From: Cavia porcellus
Lineage: Eukaryota > Chordata > Mammalia > Rodentia > Caviidae
Assembly (NCBI RefSeq): GCF_034190915.1
Contig: NW_026947493.1
Coordinates: 39,860,501-39,924,500 of the forward strand
Direction: 5' to 3'
DNA: 64,000 bases
Shown: one piece after another, positions 34,215 to 43,433 of the stretch
How the letters are laid out: each line of letters opens with the position of its first letter
Numbering within the stretch: position 1 is the stretch's first letter
Program-made: the position numbers and the translations under genes
The notes under the pieces: model-generated
Told to the model about the DNA's origin: nothing
What the model saw: the letters and a program-made list of their open reading frames with translations, nothing else
Databases searched by the model: none

Positions 34215-34540
34215 CTTTGTTACGGGTTAAATGATGTGTTCCTCAAATTTAGATTCATAGGTTGACATGTAATTTTTATTAAGAATGTAAACTTATTTTC
34301 AAATAGAGTCTTGACAGAGGTAATAATATTAAAATGCTGTTATTGGAGCATCCTAACCTAGTATTGCTCTTACTCTTATCTAAAGGCCACATTGGGAGAC
34401 AGAGATGTACAGAAGTTGAGGGGTGATATGAAGAGACACAGTGAGAAGGTGACCATCTAGAGGCCAAGGAGACAGGCCAGGGACAGTTTTCCCCACGTAG
34501 GCAAGAAGACAAAACCTATTAAAAATGCAGAGGTGGCAAA
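34215..34540 (+). mobile_element. MaLR (MLT1-like) LTR, sense
   Basis: 'tgttacgggttaaatgatgt' fits the MaLR LTR 5' end. 'acttattttcaaatagagtc', 'gacagaggtaataatatt', 'gggagacagagatgtacag' and 'agaggccaaggagacagg' follow the order of that LTR. The 3' part with the polyadenylation region is missing or too diverged. It is on the opposite strand to the LTR at 1-262. Confidence 0.6.
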
Positions 34541-34659
34541 TGGTGGTAAATATTATATTAAATGGCTTTTTAATGGGTAGCATTTTAACTAAACCTTACT
34601 AAATTGGAAAAATATCTTGAGAGGATATAATTGCTAAGGAGACAGGTGCTAGAGCTAAA
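34541..34659. other. Unique sequence
   Basis: Nothing recognised. Confidence 0.3.
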
Positions 34660-34770
34660 TTCTCTGCCTTCTGGGTCTCAGCACTGCCATTCATTATGTA
34701 ATCCTGGCTCAATTACATAATCCAGCCTTGTGTGGTTTCTTCTTTTGTAGTAGGAGAGATAATAATAGCT
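34660..34770 (-). repeat. MIR SINE fragment, antisense
   Basis: 'ctctgccttctgggtctcag', 'taatcctggctcaattac' and 'gagagataataatagctg' follow the antisense MIR order. Confidence 0.55.
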
Positions 34771-37029
34771 GAACTAGAGCTAAATAGGTTAAAAAAATAA
34801 AAAGTAGTCAGACTAAAGCAGCGGCATTCCTAGAGGCTAGTTTTGTTCCCTTTCTTTCACTCATTCATAAGACCTTGGCATAAGACTATTGTAAACATTC
34901 CCAGTTGGAAGATTGTATAGATGCCTCTGTCCCGTAACATCCGCCATGTAGCTATATTTCTAAATAGCATCACTGCTGCAATGGCTTGGGAAAGCAGCAT
35001 TTTAAAGATTTCTCCTGAGTATAGAAACATACATGTACAAAGCTTCTCATTGTCTCTCAAGGCAAAGAAAGGTAATGATCTATTTCTTTCTTGTCTAAAA
35101 CTTCTATATAAGCACCTTGGGCATTAATGGTAGGATTACACAAAAGCACAGTGGAATCATCCTCTGTCTGGCTCATTTATCGAAGAACACAACTCTGACA
35201 GTAATTTGGGTCCTTTATCTTTAATGACTCGGCCCTGGTAGAATGAATGCCCTTTGTGCAGGGAACACACCTGGGAAATGCTGGTGTAGGCTCCCTAGTG
35301 AAAGTCAGGAGAGAACAAAAGACAGAGATATTGGAACATGCCGGCTGTGCTAGTGATGATAATGCCGAGGAGGCTGCTCATACCTGAACAGGCCTGCTGG
35401 AACAAACTTTCCACTCGAAACCATTACCAGACTAGTGGCATGATATTTAATAGCAACCTTGTAGGAGGACAGGCCAACTTTGCGGTACAATAGCCTGTGT
35501 AGTAATGCATAGGTTTGGTATTGGTGTAAGACAGGCTGAAAATGCTCTATTGTCCTTGGAAATTTTGTCTAGTCACTTGGAAAAATGGAGATTTGTGTAG
35601 TCTGTTTTTAAAAATTTGAAAATTATTCTCATGTTTTCTCTGCGTTAAGTTGCAAATGAAATTTAGTTACTGGCCAGACTTTCCAAACTTATCCAAAACC
35701 TGTATATAATGCTACAGTTGTCAGTGACCACTATTTTTTTTTAATTTACATTACCTTAAATAGTTACAAGTAAACAGATTTATTTTGTGTGGGGCTGCAT
35801 TTAAAATTTTTATTTCGGTTTTCATTTTGAATTGGTCTAGAATCAGTTTTCTCTCTTCCCTTCCCCTAAATAGGCCTGTTGGATCAAACAAATTTGAGTA
35901 GTAGCTTTAAGGAATGATTTTACCTAGTCAGTATGGTTTTCCCTTAAGTTACGTTTAATAGCACATCTACTTATACATGAACTCATGTGCTGCATGCTGT
36001 CTGCTCTAAAATAGAAATCCACAGGGAGACAAAATCATCAAGACTGATAAATACACCGGGAATACCAGGAAAAGGTAAGGGGTTCCCATCATTATATAAT
36101 CTTTATTATGCATTATTCATTCAATTCTATGTAATATATTTACATATTATATAGAATTATGAATACCAAATCATGCTACAGAGTTACTTATACTTATTCT
36201 TCTAACCTCTAAATATGACACATCTTAAGGCTTTTTCATTCATCACTTGTTTTCTTAAAATTCTCCATTTTACTGATACATGTGTTTTTCATTTACGCCT
36301 GGAAGTTTTGCAGTTTCTATCTTGAGCCTCAGCTCTGAATTTCCAGCTGCTTTTTAAACAACCTACGCACAACACATCCAGCAAAATTGATACCACTTTA
36401 GTTCTTCCTATGGTCCAAGCTGTCTGCAAGACCCTGTGAGGATGCAGTCAGGAATCAGGAGGAACTGCTGACTTCTATGCATCTGTAATAAGCACATACA
36501 AACAGCAATCATGTGGTAGATTTTAATAAGTACTGAAGAGTAAAACTAAGTATTCTAAACTGGGGGAGAGGAGGAACCTGGACTTCACTATAAGGTCCTG
36601 GGAAATATATGACAAGAGGATGGAGTAGGTTACATTTTGACAAATCAGGAATTGGACAGGAAACCAGCCCAAGGAAGAGATTATGCATAGGAATAAAGCT
36701 AGAAACAAGCCCTGTTCAAGGAATAGTGAAGACCACCAGAGCTCCAGTCACCGTAGGGTCATGGGTATGTTTCAGGCCACATTAAAAGGTTGCAGGAGGA
36801 CTAACAGCTGGTGAAGTGGGAAAAAGTGGGTCAGCCTCTCTATACTGAAGGTTGTTTCAGATGCCAGGGTGAGGAGTTGGGGCTAGATAGGAATGCAGTG
36901 AGATGGTAGAATGTTGGTGGGATCATGTGCCACTGAGGGCAGAAGGGAGGCTGGCTTGAGAAGGACTGCAGGTGAGGAGTCCGGTTAGGAGATAATGAAT
37001 TGGAAGAGTCTAGGAGACTTGAATTGCAC
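34771..37029. other. Unique sequence with a CpG-retaining block
   Basis: No exon is recognised. 35150-35560 keeps six CpGs in about 350 bases (in 'ttatcgaag', 'actcggccc', 'gccggctg', 'gccgagga', 'ctcgaaac', 'gcggtac') in an otherwise CpG-poor area, suggesting constraint. The rest shows no feature I can name. Confidence 0.4.
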
Positions 37030-37205
37030 AGCCTACTCTGGCACTTTTTAATCTGTGTGAGTATCTGTGTGAGATAGGTATTAACCTATCTGAATGTCAT
37101 CTTTTACTCTGTGATGTAGGCTTGAGCAGGTAGTTATGAGTTTTAAATGATATTGTGCATACAGTAGTTATTATAGTGCCTGGTACATACTTGGTAAACT
37201 GTGAA
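37030..37205 (-). repeat. MIR SINE, antisense
   Basis: 'gatgtaggcttgagcaggta', 'gttttaaatgatattgtgc' and 'agtgcctggtacatacttgg' are the antisense MIR core and tail in order. Confidence 0.65.
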
Positions 37206-37796
37206 ATTTTATATAATATGTTTGTCTTTATTGATCTATCTATGCATTTTGAAGATTCCAGTCAATATAAGGAATTCATCCATTCCTGTGTTCATTCAAT
37301 AAATTACTTAAAACTTACTCTGGACAGTTAATCTCTAGGCCAAATTAAAAAAACAAATTTCTAGTTTCATGAAGGTTATGTTTCACTAGAGGCAAGCATT
37401 CATTCATTATTAGCCAATGAATAAATAAATAGAATGTTGGGTGGTGGCAAAGGCTAGGATAGGTGCCCCGACCATAAGTTTATGCCATCTGACAGGATTC
37501 CGTTTATTGCTACCCATAACAATTATCAATATTACTATTCTTCATTTGCATAATGTCTCTTTGGTAAATTATAGATTATTCTGGATATAGAGAGTAACTA
37601 AATATGGCAAGAAAAACAGGGAGTTCTAGTATGAGTCTTGATTTTAGAAAATTTAGTTAGTGAAAATTTCATTACAGAAGTGTCATTTAATTCTTTCTTT
37701 TCTTCTTTCTCCATCTCAGTTGTTTTTTCCTTTTGAGCAGTTTTGAAAGGAAAAGAGTATATATCAACATACATATGGAAGATCAATAAAGAATTT
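37206..37796. other. Unique sequence
   Basis: No gene. The 37275-37430 stretch ('gttcattcaataaattac', 'aatgaataaataaatag') has the flavour of an old dispersed repeat that I cannot name. Confidence 0.35.
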
Positions 37797-37890
37797 ATAT
37801 ATATAAAGAAGATATATATAAAATAATACAAAAAGAATATATACCCTTATATATAAAGATATATAAAAGAATATATATATCAATAATTAT
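37797..37890. repeat. AT-rich low-complexity tract
   Basis: Interspersed 'tatatata' blocks with 'aaagaagatatatat' and 'aaaagaatatatat' repeats precede an old L1 3' UTR fragment, similar to the AT run inside the related copy at 7230. Confidence 0.8.
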
Positions 37891-37892
37891 AC

Positions 37893-38085
37893 AGCTAATC
37901 TCTATTAGTTCTTTGAAAAGAACAGTTTGTGCTTTCATTGTTTGATCATTTTATCATGCCTATATCTTGTAATAAGAGCAACTACTTAGAAGATAACAAT
38001 ATGCAATATATTAACCATTGTTAATGTATCATTTTGTTTTGAAATTCTGTATCATTGTTTCTATTCTTATTTCACTTATAGAAAA
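37893..38085 (+). repeat. Old L1 3' UTR fragment, same family as 7150-7530
   Basis: 'ttagttctttgaaaagaac', 'tcatgcctatatcttgtaat', 'gataacaatatgcaatatat' and 'atcattttgttttgaaattc' align in order with 7178-7500. No SINE splits this copy. Confidence 0.65.
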
Positions 38086-38469
38086 AGTGTCATTTGTGCA
38101 GGGAGGAAGGGTGTGAACTATGGATAACTAAAAAAAGTCTTTCCAGTCAAATACAAAGGCCTCTGGTGACAATATGCTATGGAACAACAACAACAACAAC
38201 AACACAACAACAAAGATTAGTACAGAGACCTGAATAACTGGCCATAGTGAATGAAGTAAATAGTAACAGTAATAGTTGAAGCAGAGAGATAAGAAAGTCT
38301 ATGTGTTTGAGGAATATAGTACAAACAGTAAAAGATTTGACTTTATATGATTTGGAAGCTAGTAAAAAATTGAGCAGAAGGGGAATATGAGCTAATATGT
38401 TTAACATTTTTGCCCAGTTATATTGAAAAATGATTAACAAAATTTGTGTATATTTAAGATGTAGCAATG
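38086..38469. other. Unassigned sequence with an (AAC)n stretch
   Basis: 38185-38216 is an interrupted AAC microsatellite. The rest may be L1-derived but I cannot support an assignment. Confidence 0.4.
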
Positions 38470-38664
38470 ATTATTTGATATATATATATATATATAATGT
38501 GAAATGACTATTACAACCAAGATAATTAACATCCATCATCTCTCGTAGTTATCCCTGACTTTTTTTTGCAGTGGGAAAATTTAAGATCTAATCTCTAAAT
38601 ATTTTTAAGTTTATACTACAACATTATTAACTATAGTTGCCAATCTGTATAGTAGGTCTCTTTA
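38470..38664 (-). mobile_element. Ancient L1 (L1M-type) 3' UTR, antisense
   Basis: 'accaagataattaacatcca', 'agatctaatctctaaatat' and 'attattaactatagttgcca' are the hallmark antisense 3' UTR of L1M elements. It is continued after an insertion at 39126 and, beyond L1-C, at 48597. Confidence 0.75.
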
Positions 38665-39125
38665 ACGTTTATCTTTTTAATTTTTATTTTAAGGAGGGTA
38701 AAACAAAACAGAACAAAACAAAGCAGTTCAGAAGAAAACAATGTAAGTGACACAGATTTCAAAGCAAGACAACAGGAAATCTATAGTGGTTACAATAATG
38801 TCTCTTGTTTTCTTTTAAGTAGTTGTCTATATCTTCACACACTGAATTCATACAAAATAAGATAGTATAAAGCTGATGAGAACAGATTAATGAAGGCATT
38901 ACAGAAAACAAGACAATAGGAAAATCAACAATGGCTGCCATAATGTCTCTTGTTCTCTTCAAAATGGCTATCCATACCTTCATTTTATGCTGAAATTAAA
39001 TAATACAGAACAGACTAAAACCACACTGAACAAAGAATAAAAGCACTACTGGACTTCACAGTATGAGATAGCAAATCAGCAATGGATACTATAGTGTCTC
39101 TTTTTCTTCAAAGTAGCTGTTCATT
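38665..39125 (-). mobile_element. 5'-truncated L1 3' UTR fragment inserted in the ancient L1
   Basis: A T-rich start ('tctttttaatttttatttt') is the A-tail in antisense, followed by the younger-family 3' UTR with 'tctcttgttttcttttaag' units. The 'acaataatg/gccataatg/actatagtg' landmarks at 38792, 38937 and 39088 are spaced 145 and 151. It resembles 22183-22500 closely in order. Confidence 0.65.
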
Positions 39126-39362
39126 TCACTTTTTACTAAAGTTTTTAAATAACTTTTCCTCATTTTCTCCACCCTCCAGCCTTGGCTAACTTACATTGTA
39201 CTGTTTTTGAGTTCAGTATTTTAAAATATCATTTGTAAGTGATATTATATATTATTAGACTTTATAATTCTGTTTTTGTTTTTCACTCAGCATACTGTCC
39301 TCCAGGACCATCCATGTTTTTTAATATGGCAAAACTTCCTTCTTTTTAAAAGCTAAATAGTA

Positions 39363-39365
<3 letters not shown>

Positions 39366-39400
<35 letters not shown>

Positions 39401-39430
39401 CGCGCACGTATACATATGTACGTGTGTGCA
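39366..39430. repeat. (TG)n with alternating CG/CA core
   Basis: About 16 TG units run into 'gcgcgcacgcgcacgtatac', a fully alternating purine-pyrimidine tract with Z-DNA potential. Confidence 0.9.
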
Positions 39431-39717
39431 TGTCTGCATAGTAGTTACATTATTTTGTGGTTTTCCATAATTTTAAGAGTTTTTTTCTACTTTTATGAAA
39501 ATATGCTATTGGAATTTTCATAGGTTTATATTCAATATGCAAATTACTGAGTAGCCTTCACATTCTTACAATGATTGGAGTTTTTTAGATTTTCTATATA
39601 CTATATACTATATGCATGTCATCTGTAAATAGAATATATTTTTCTTTTCCAAGTTTGAAGGGCATTCTTTTTCTTACCGTGAATACCAATTCTAATGCTA
39701 TGCTGAATAGAAGTGTT

Positions 39718-39733
39718 AAGAGTGGACACACTT
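39718..39733. repeat. Target-site duplication of L1-C, left
   Basis: AAGAGTGGACACACTT here pairs with AAGAGTGGGCATATTT at 48597-48612, 13 of 16 identical. Both are parts of the ancient L1 that was the target. Confidence 0.75.
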
Positions 39734-40358
39734 GAATCCGAGGATCTGGGACTGTGTGAGGTGAGTTCCAGCACACCGGCACAGGCCTGAGGAGAGTTTA
39801 AGATCATCACTCCCAGTGGTTAAGTACCCACCCAGCTTCCAGCCACACTGGACTGGGCTCTGCAGGTTTCTTGGGCCTAGTTGGGTCACATCCAGTGGTC
39901 TTCTTTCAGCCCAAGAGCTGAGGTCATGCAGGTGTTTTCCAGTGCACTGGCATGGGCCCAGAGAGAGTCTAAGATGATGGTTTCAAGTGGTTAAGTGCCT
40001 GCCCCGCTTCCAGATATACTAGACTAGGATCAGGGGTTTCCTGGGCTTCAGTAGACCACACCCAGTGACTTTCTTCAATCAGGGGAGTTGAGGGAACTTG
40101 AGGTGAGTTCCAGCACATTGGTGCTAGCCCAGGGAGAGGTTTGGACCATCACCCACAATGGTTAGAAGCCCACCTAGCTACCCGGAACACATGAGGTGGC
40201 ATGGGAGGTCCTGTGGGCCTGAATGGACCATGCTCAACAATCTCCATTAGTCCCAGGAGCTGAGGATGCAGGAGGCGATTTCCAACATGCCCAGGGGATG
40301 CTTTGAAGCATCAGTTGAAAAACAGAAATACAGGAAAATGACAAGATGAAAGAACAAA
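39734..40358 (+). promoter_or_regulatory. L1-C 5' UTR of 171-bp tandem monomers
   Basis: The landmark 'gtg(a/t)(g/t)ttcca' starts at 39761, 39932 and 40103, with a last partial at 40275 ('gcgatttcca'). Spacings are 171, 171 and 172. A second landmark, 'agat(c/g)at(c/g)' or its variant, at 39801, 39972 and 40143, gives the same period. This makes three complete units and part of a fourth. The units match those of L1-B in antisense (14328-14926). They act as the internal promoter by analogy with monomeric rodent L1s. Confidence 0.88.
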
Positions 40359-41395
40359 ATGCAATCTCAAACCTCCAGCCCATCCCAAGAAAGCCTAGGA
40401 GCCATGTACATAGAAGAAAATATATGTGATATGCCTGAAATACCTGAAATAATAGAAATTGAAATAAAGAAGCAAATTTGGGAAGCTTTAAAAGAATTCA
40501 AATTAGAAATAATCTCCCAGGTAAAAGAAGAAATGATAAAAGTAATAAAAGAAATGCTGAACACATTGAAAGAAGACACAATTAAAAAAATTAGATAAGC
40601 AATGCAAAAATACAGAATTGCTGGATGAACAATATGAGAAACAACAATACACGAAGCAGATTAAAGAAATATGCAGGAAATCAATAATTCCATTGAAAGT
40701 TGTCAAAACTGCCTCAATGAAGTGAAGATAGAATTTCAGACCTCAAAGACAAGAGTGCAGCTAGTGAATAGGAAAGGAAAGATCTTTTAAAAATGACAAG
40801 GAATAAAGAAATAAAAATTCAACAGCTTCAAGATGATGCAAAGAAAAATGACACAAGATTGATAGGGATAAATGAAAAAGAAGGGTACACCACAAATGAT
40901 ATTAAGAGATTATTTACAGAAGTAAGAGCTAAAAATTTCCCAAACATGAGAATGGAAACTGACAGGGGAAAGCATATAGAACTCCAAATAGCCATAACCA
41001 AAATAGAACTACACCCAGACATATAATAATCACCATCCCAGAAATCCAACATAAGAATAGAATATTAAAAGCTATTAGAGACAAAAGAGATCTCCTGTAA
41101 AAGAAAACCTATCAGAATCACAGCAGACTTCTCAACACAAACAATGAAGTCAAGAAGAGCAAGGAGCAAAGTATTTCAGATCCTAAAGGAAAATGATTTC
41201 TAACCTAGACTGATGTACCCTGAAAAAAATGTCCTTCAAGATGGATGGAGAAAAAGACACTTCTATGACAAAGAACAGCTGAAGAACTTCCATGACAAAG
41301 AACAGCTCAAGATGACCCAACCAACCCTGCAAAGAATACTGAAAGAAATTCTAGATACATATAGCAAAAAACCACTAAGCAGGGGAGACAATTAA
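40359..41395 (+). pseudogene. L1 ORF1 (RNA-binding protein), decayed
   Basis: It spans about 346 codons. The start ATG at 40359 opens 'MQSQTSSPSQESLGAMYIEE', and this frame is intact for 79 residues including the first helix. The coiled-coil block runs about 40600-40800. The RRM block at 40793-41026 holds 'RLIGINEKEGYTTND' and 'LFTEVRAKNFPNM'. The C-terminal domain is at 41213-41395 and ends 'KKPLSRGDN' followed by TAA. A 24-bp tandem duplication ('catgacaaagaacagct' twice, 41262-41308) lengthens the C-terminal domain by eight codons. Frameshifts and stops separate the blocks. Confidence 0.9.
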
Positions 41396-42330
41396 ACAGA
41401 ATGGAAAGATAAAGATGAAACAGCAGAAACATAACATGTGAACAATAAACTAATATATAACAGTTATAACCATTAATGTAAATGGTCTCCATTCACCAAT
41501 TAAAAGGAACAGACTGGCGGAATGGATCAAGAAACAACATCAAACCATATGCCGCCTACAAGAAACCCATCTAACCCAAAATGAAACTCACAGACTGAAA
41601 GTCAAGGGATGGAAAATAGTATTTCATGCAACAGAAACTTAAAAAATGTATTAGTAGCTATTCTGTTTGTAGACAATGAGAACTTCAAACAAAGAATAAT
41701 CCTACAAGATAAAGAAGATCACTACATACTAAGTTATGGGAAAACTTCAATAGGAAGACATAACAATCTTCAGTAAAAATGCACCAATTCCAGAGCACCC
41801 AGTTAAACAAAACAAGGATTAATAGAAATGAAAAATCAAATAAGCAATAGCACAATTATAATAGGAGACCTTTACACACTATTGACACCAAGGGACAGAT
41901 CAACCAGACAGAAAATCAGCAACGAAAGAACAAAACTGAGTCACATCTGTCAACAAATGGAATTGATAGATGTATACAGAGTGTTCCATCCAACATCATA
42001 ACATACATTCTTCTCAGCAGTACATGGGACATTCTTTAAAATAGACCATATAGTAGCCCCCAGAACATACTCAAATAAATGCAAAATAATTGAAATAATC
42101 TCATGCATGTTATCAGATCATAGCACCATTAAAGTAGAAGTTAATGATAAAAGAAACTGCAAAAACCCCACAAACACATGGAAATTGAATAACACATTCT
42201 TCAGAAATCAGTGGGTCACAGGGGAAATTAAAGAAAAATTTAAAAATACCTACAAGCAAACAAACAAACAAACAAACAAAAAAAAAAACAAATACAACTT
42301 ACCAGAATATGTGGGGTGCAATGAAAGCAG
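40962..42330 (+). repeat. Internal duplication in L1-C, first copy
   Basis: It runs from mid ORF1 ('gaactccaaatagccataac') through the ORF1/ORF2 spacer to the ORF2 linker ('gcaatgaaagcag' at 42318-42330). The same stretch recurs immediately as 42331-44026. The copies differ by many substitutions and small gaps, so the event is old. Confidence 0.85.
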
Positions 42331-43051
42331 GGATTAGTGAAGCATACAAAACTCCAAATAGCCATAACAAAAAAAGAGAGAGAGATATAATAATCACCAT
42401 CCCAGAAATCCAACATAAGAATAAAATATTAAAAGCTCTTAGAGAGAAAAGAGAGATCACCTTTAAAGGAAGCCTCTCAGAATCACAGTAGACTTCTTAA
42501 CACAAACAATGAAGTCAAGAAGGCATGGAGTGAAGTATTTTAGGCTCTAAAGGAAAATGAATTCCAACATAGACTGTTGTAGCCTGCAAAACTGTCCTTC
42601 AGGATGGATGGAGAAATAAGATACTTCCATGACAAAGAACAGCTGAAAAACTTCATGATCATCAAACCAACCTGCCAAGAATACTGAAAGACATCCTAGA
42701 TACATATAGGAAAAAACCACTAAGCAAGTGAGACAATTAAACAGAATGGAAAGATAAAGATGCAACAGCAGAAAGACAACAGGTCAACAATAAACCAATA
42801 TATAACAGTTATAACCATTAATGTAAGTGGTCTCCATTCACCAATTAAAAGAAACAGGCTGGCACAATGAATCAAGAAAAAAATATCCAACCATAGGTTG
42901 TCTACAAGAAACCCATGTAACCCAAAAGGAAATTCATTGACTGTAAGAGAAAGGATGGAAAACAATACTTTATGCAACAGGAACATACAATGTTTGAGGA
43001 CAATGTGAACTTCAAACCAGGAATGATCTGAAGAGATAAAGAAGGTCACTA

Positions 43052-43433
43052 CATACTGATAGAATTATTTGCAAAAGATGAAAAATATTTCCAAAAGATG
43101 AGAAGTATAAAACAAAAAGAGGCCTTTATTCTGAGAACACAGAGAGAGATGACTGGCACCCCCACCCCCCACCGCTGGCATCTGGCGATCTCTCCGGCAG
43201 AACATGTGGTGAGGCACATAAGTAGCCTCAGTTTGGGGTGGAACCTAAGGGGGGCATTAGAGATGCACAGGTAGCCCATTGATCCTAGGTTTGGCGCCAG
43301 AGGTAAATTTCCAGGGGTGGGAAGATGGCGTCATAGGTAAAGTTCTAGGAGCGTGGGAGATAGGGGCTTCCTGCTTTCAGTTGAGGCTTTCCTGGCTACA
43401 GTGTCCTGTCTGGGCCAAAACCCTTTCACATAC
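43052..43433. repeat. 5-bp target-site duplication flanking the solo LTR
   Basis: CATAC occurs at 43052-43056 and 43429-43433 directly outside the TG...CA ends of the LTR. The uninterrupted L1 sequence 'cactacatactaag' at 41730-41743 shows that only one copy is native. Confidence 0.8.
43057..43428 (-). mobile_element. Solo retroviral LTR (372 bp) inside L1-C
   Basis: This block has TG...CA ends and a 5-bp target-site duplication. It is much more GC-rich than the L1 around it. On the minus strand an AATAAA polyadenylation signal lies at 43130-43125, about 70 bases before the LTR 3' end, with a T-rich U5-like stretch after it. That fixes minus orientation. There is no internal viral sequence, so it is a solo LTR left by recombination. 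The class (ERV1, ERVK or ERVL) is undecided; the 5-bp duplication favours ERVL/MaLR or a misjudged 4- or 6-bp site. Confidence 0.82.

Larger units (their letters stand above)
39126..39733 (-). mobile_element. Ancient L1 (L1M-type), antisense, left half
   Basis: It resumes the ancient L1 with 'tcactcagcatactgtcctc' and 'aaacttccttctttttaaa' (antisense 3' UTR). It then reaches reverse-transcriptase coding sequence at 39594-39782, whose minus-strand frame contains 'LFTDDMHIVYS', a decayed FADD box. It is interrupted at 39733 by L1-C and continues at 48597. Confidence 0.75.

Noticed and set aside
39594..39810. Two overlapping minus-strand frames near L1-C
   Set aside because: They are decayed reverse-transcriptase sequence of the ancient L1, not a separate gene.
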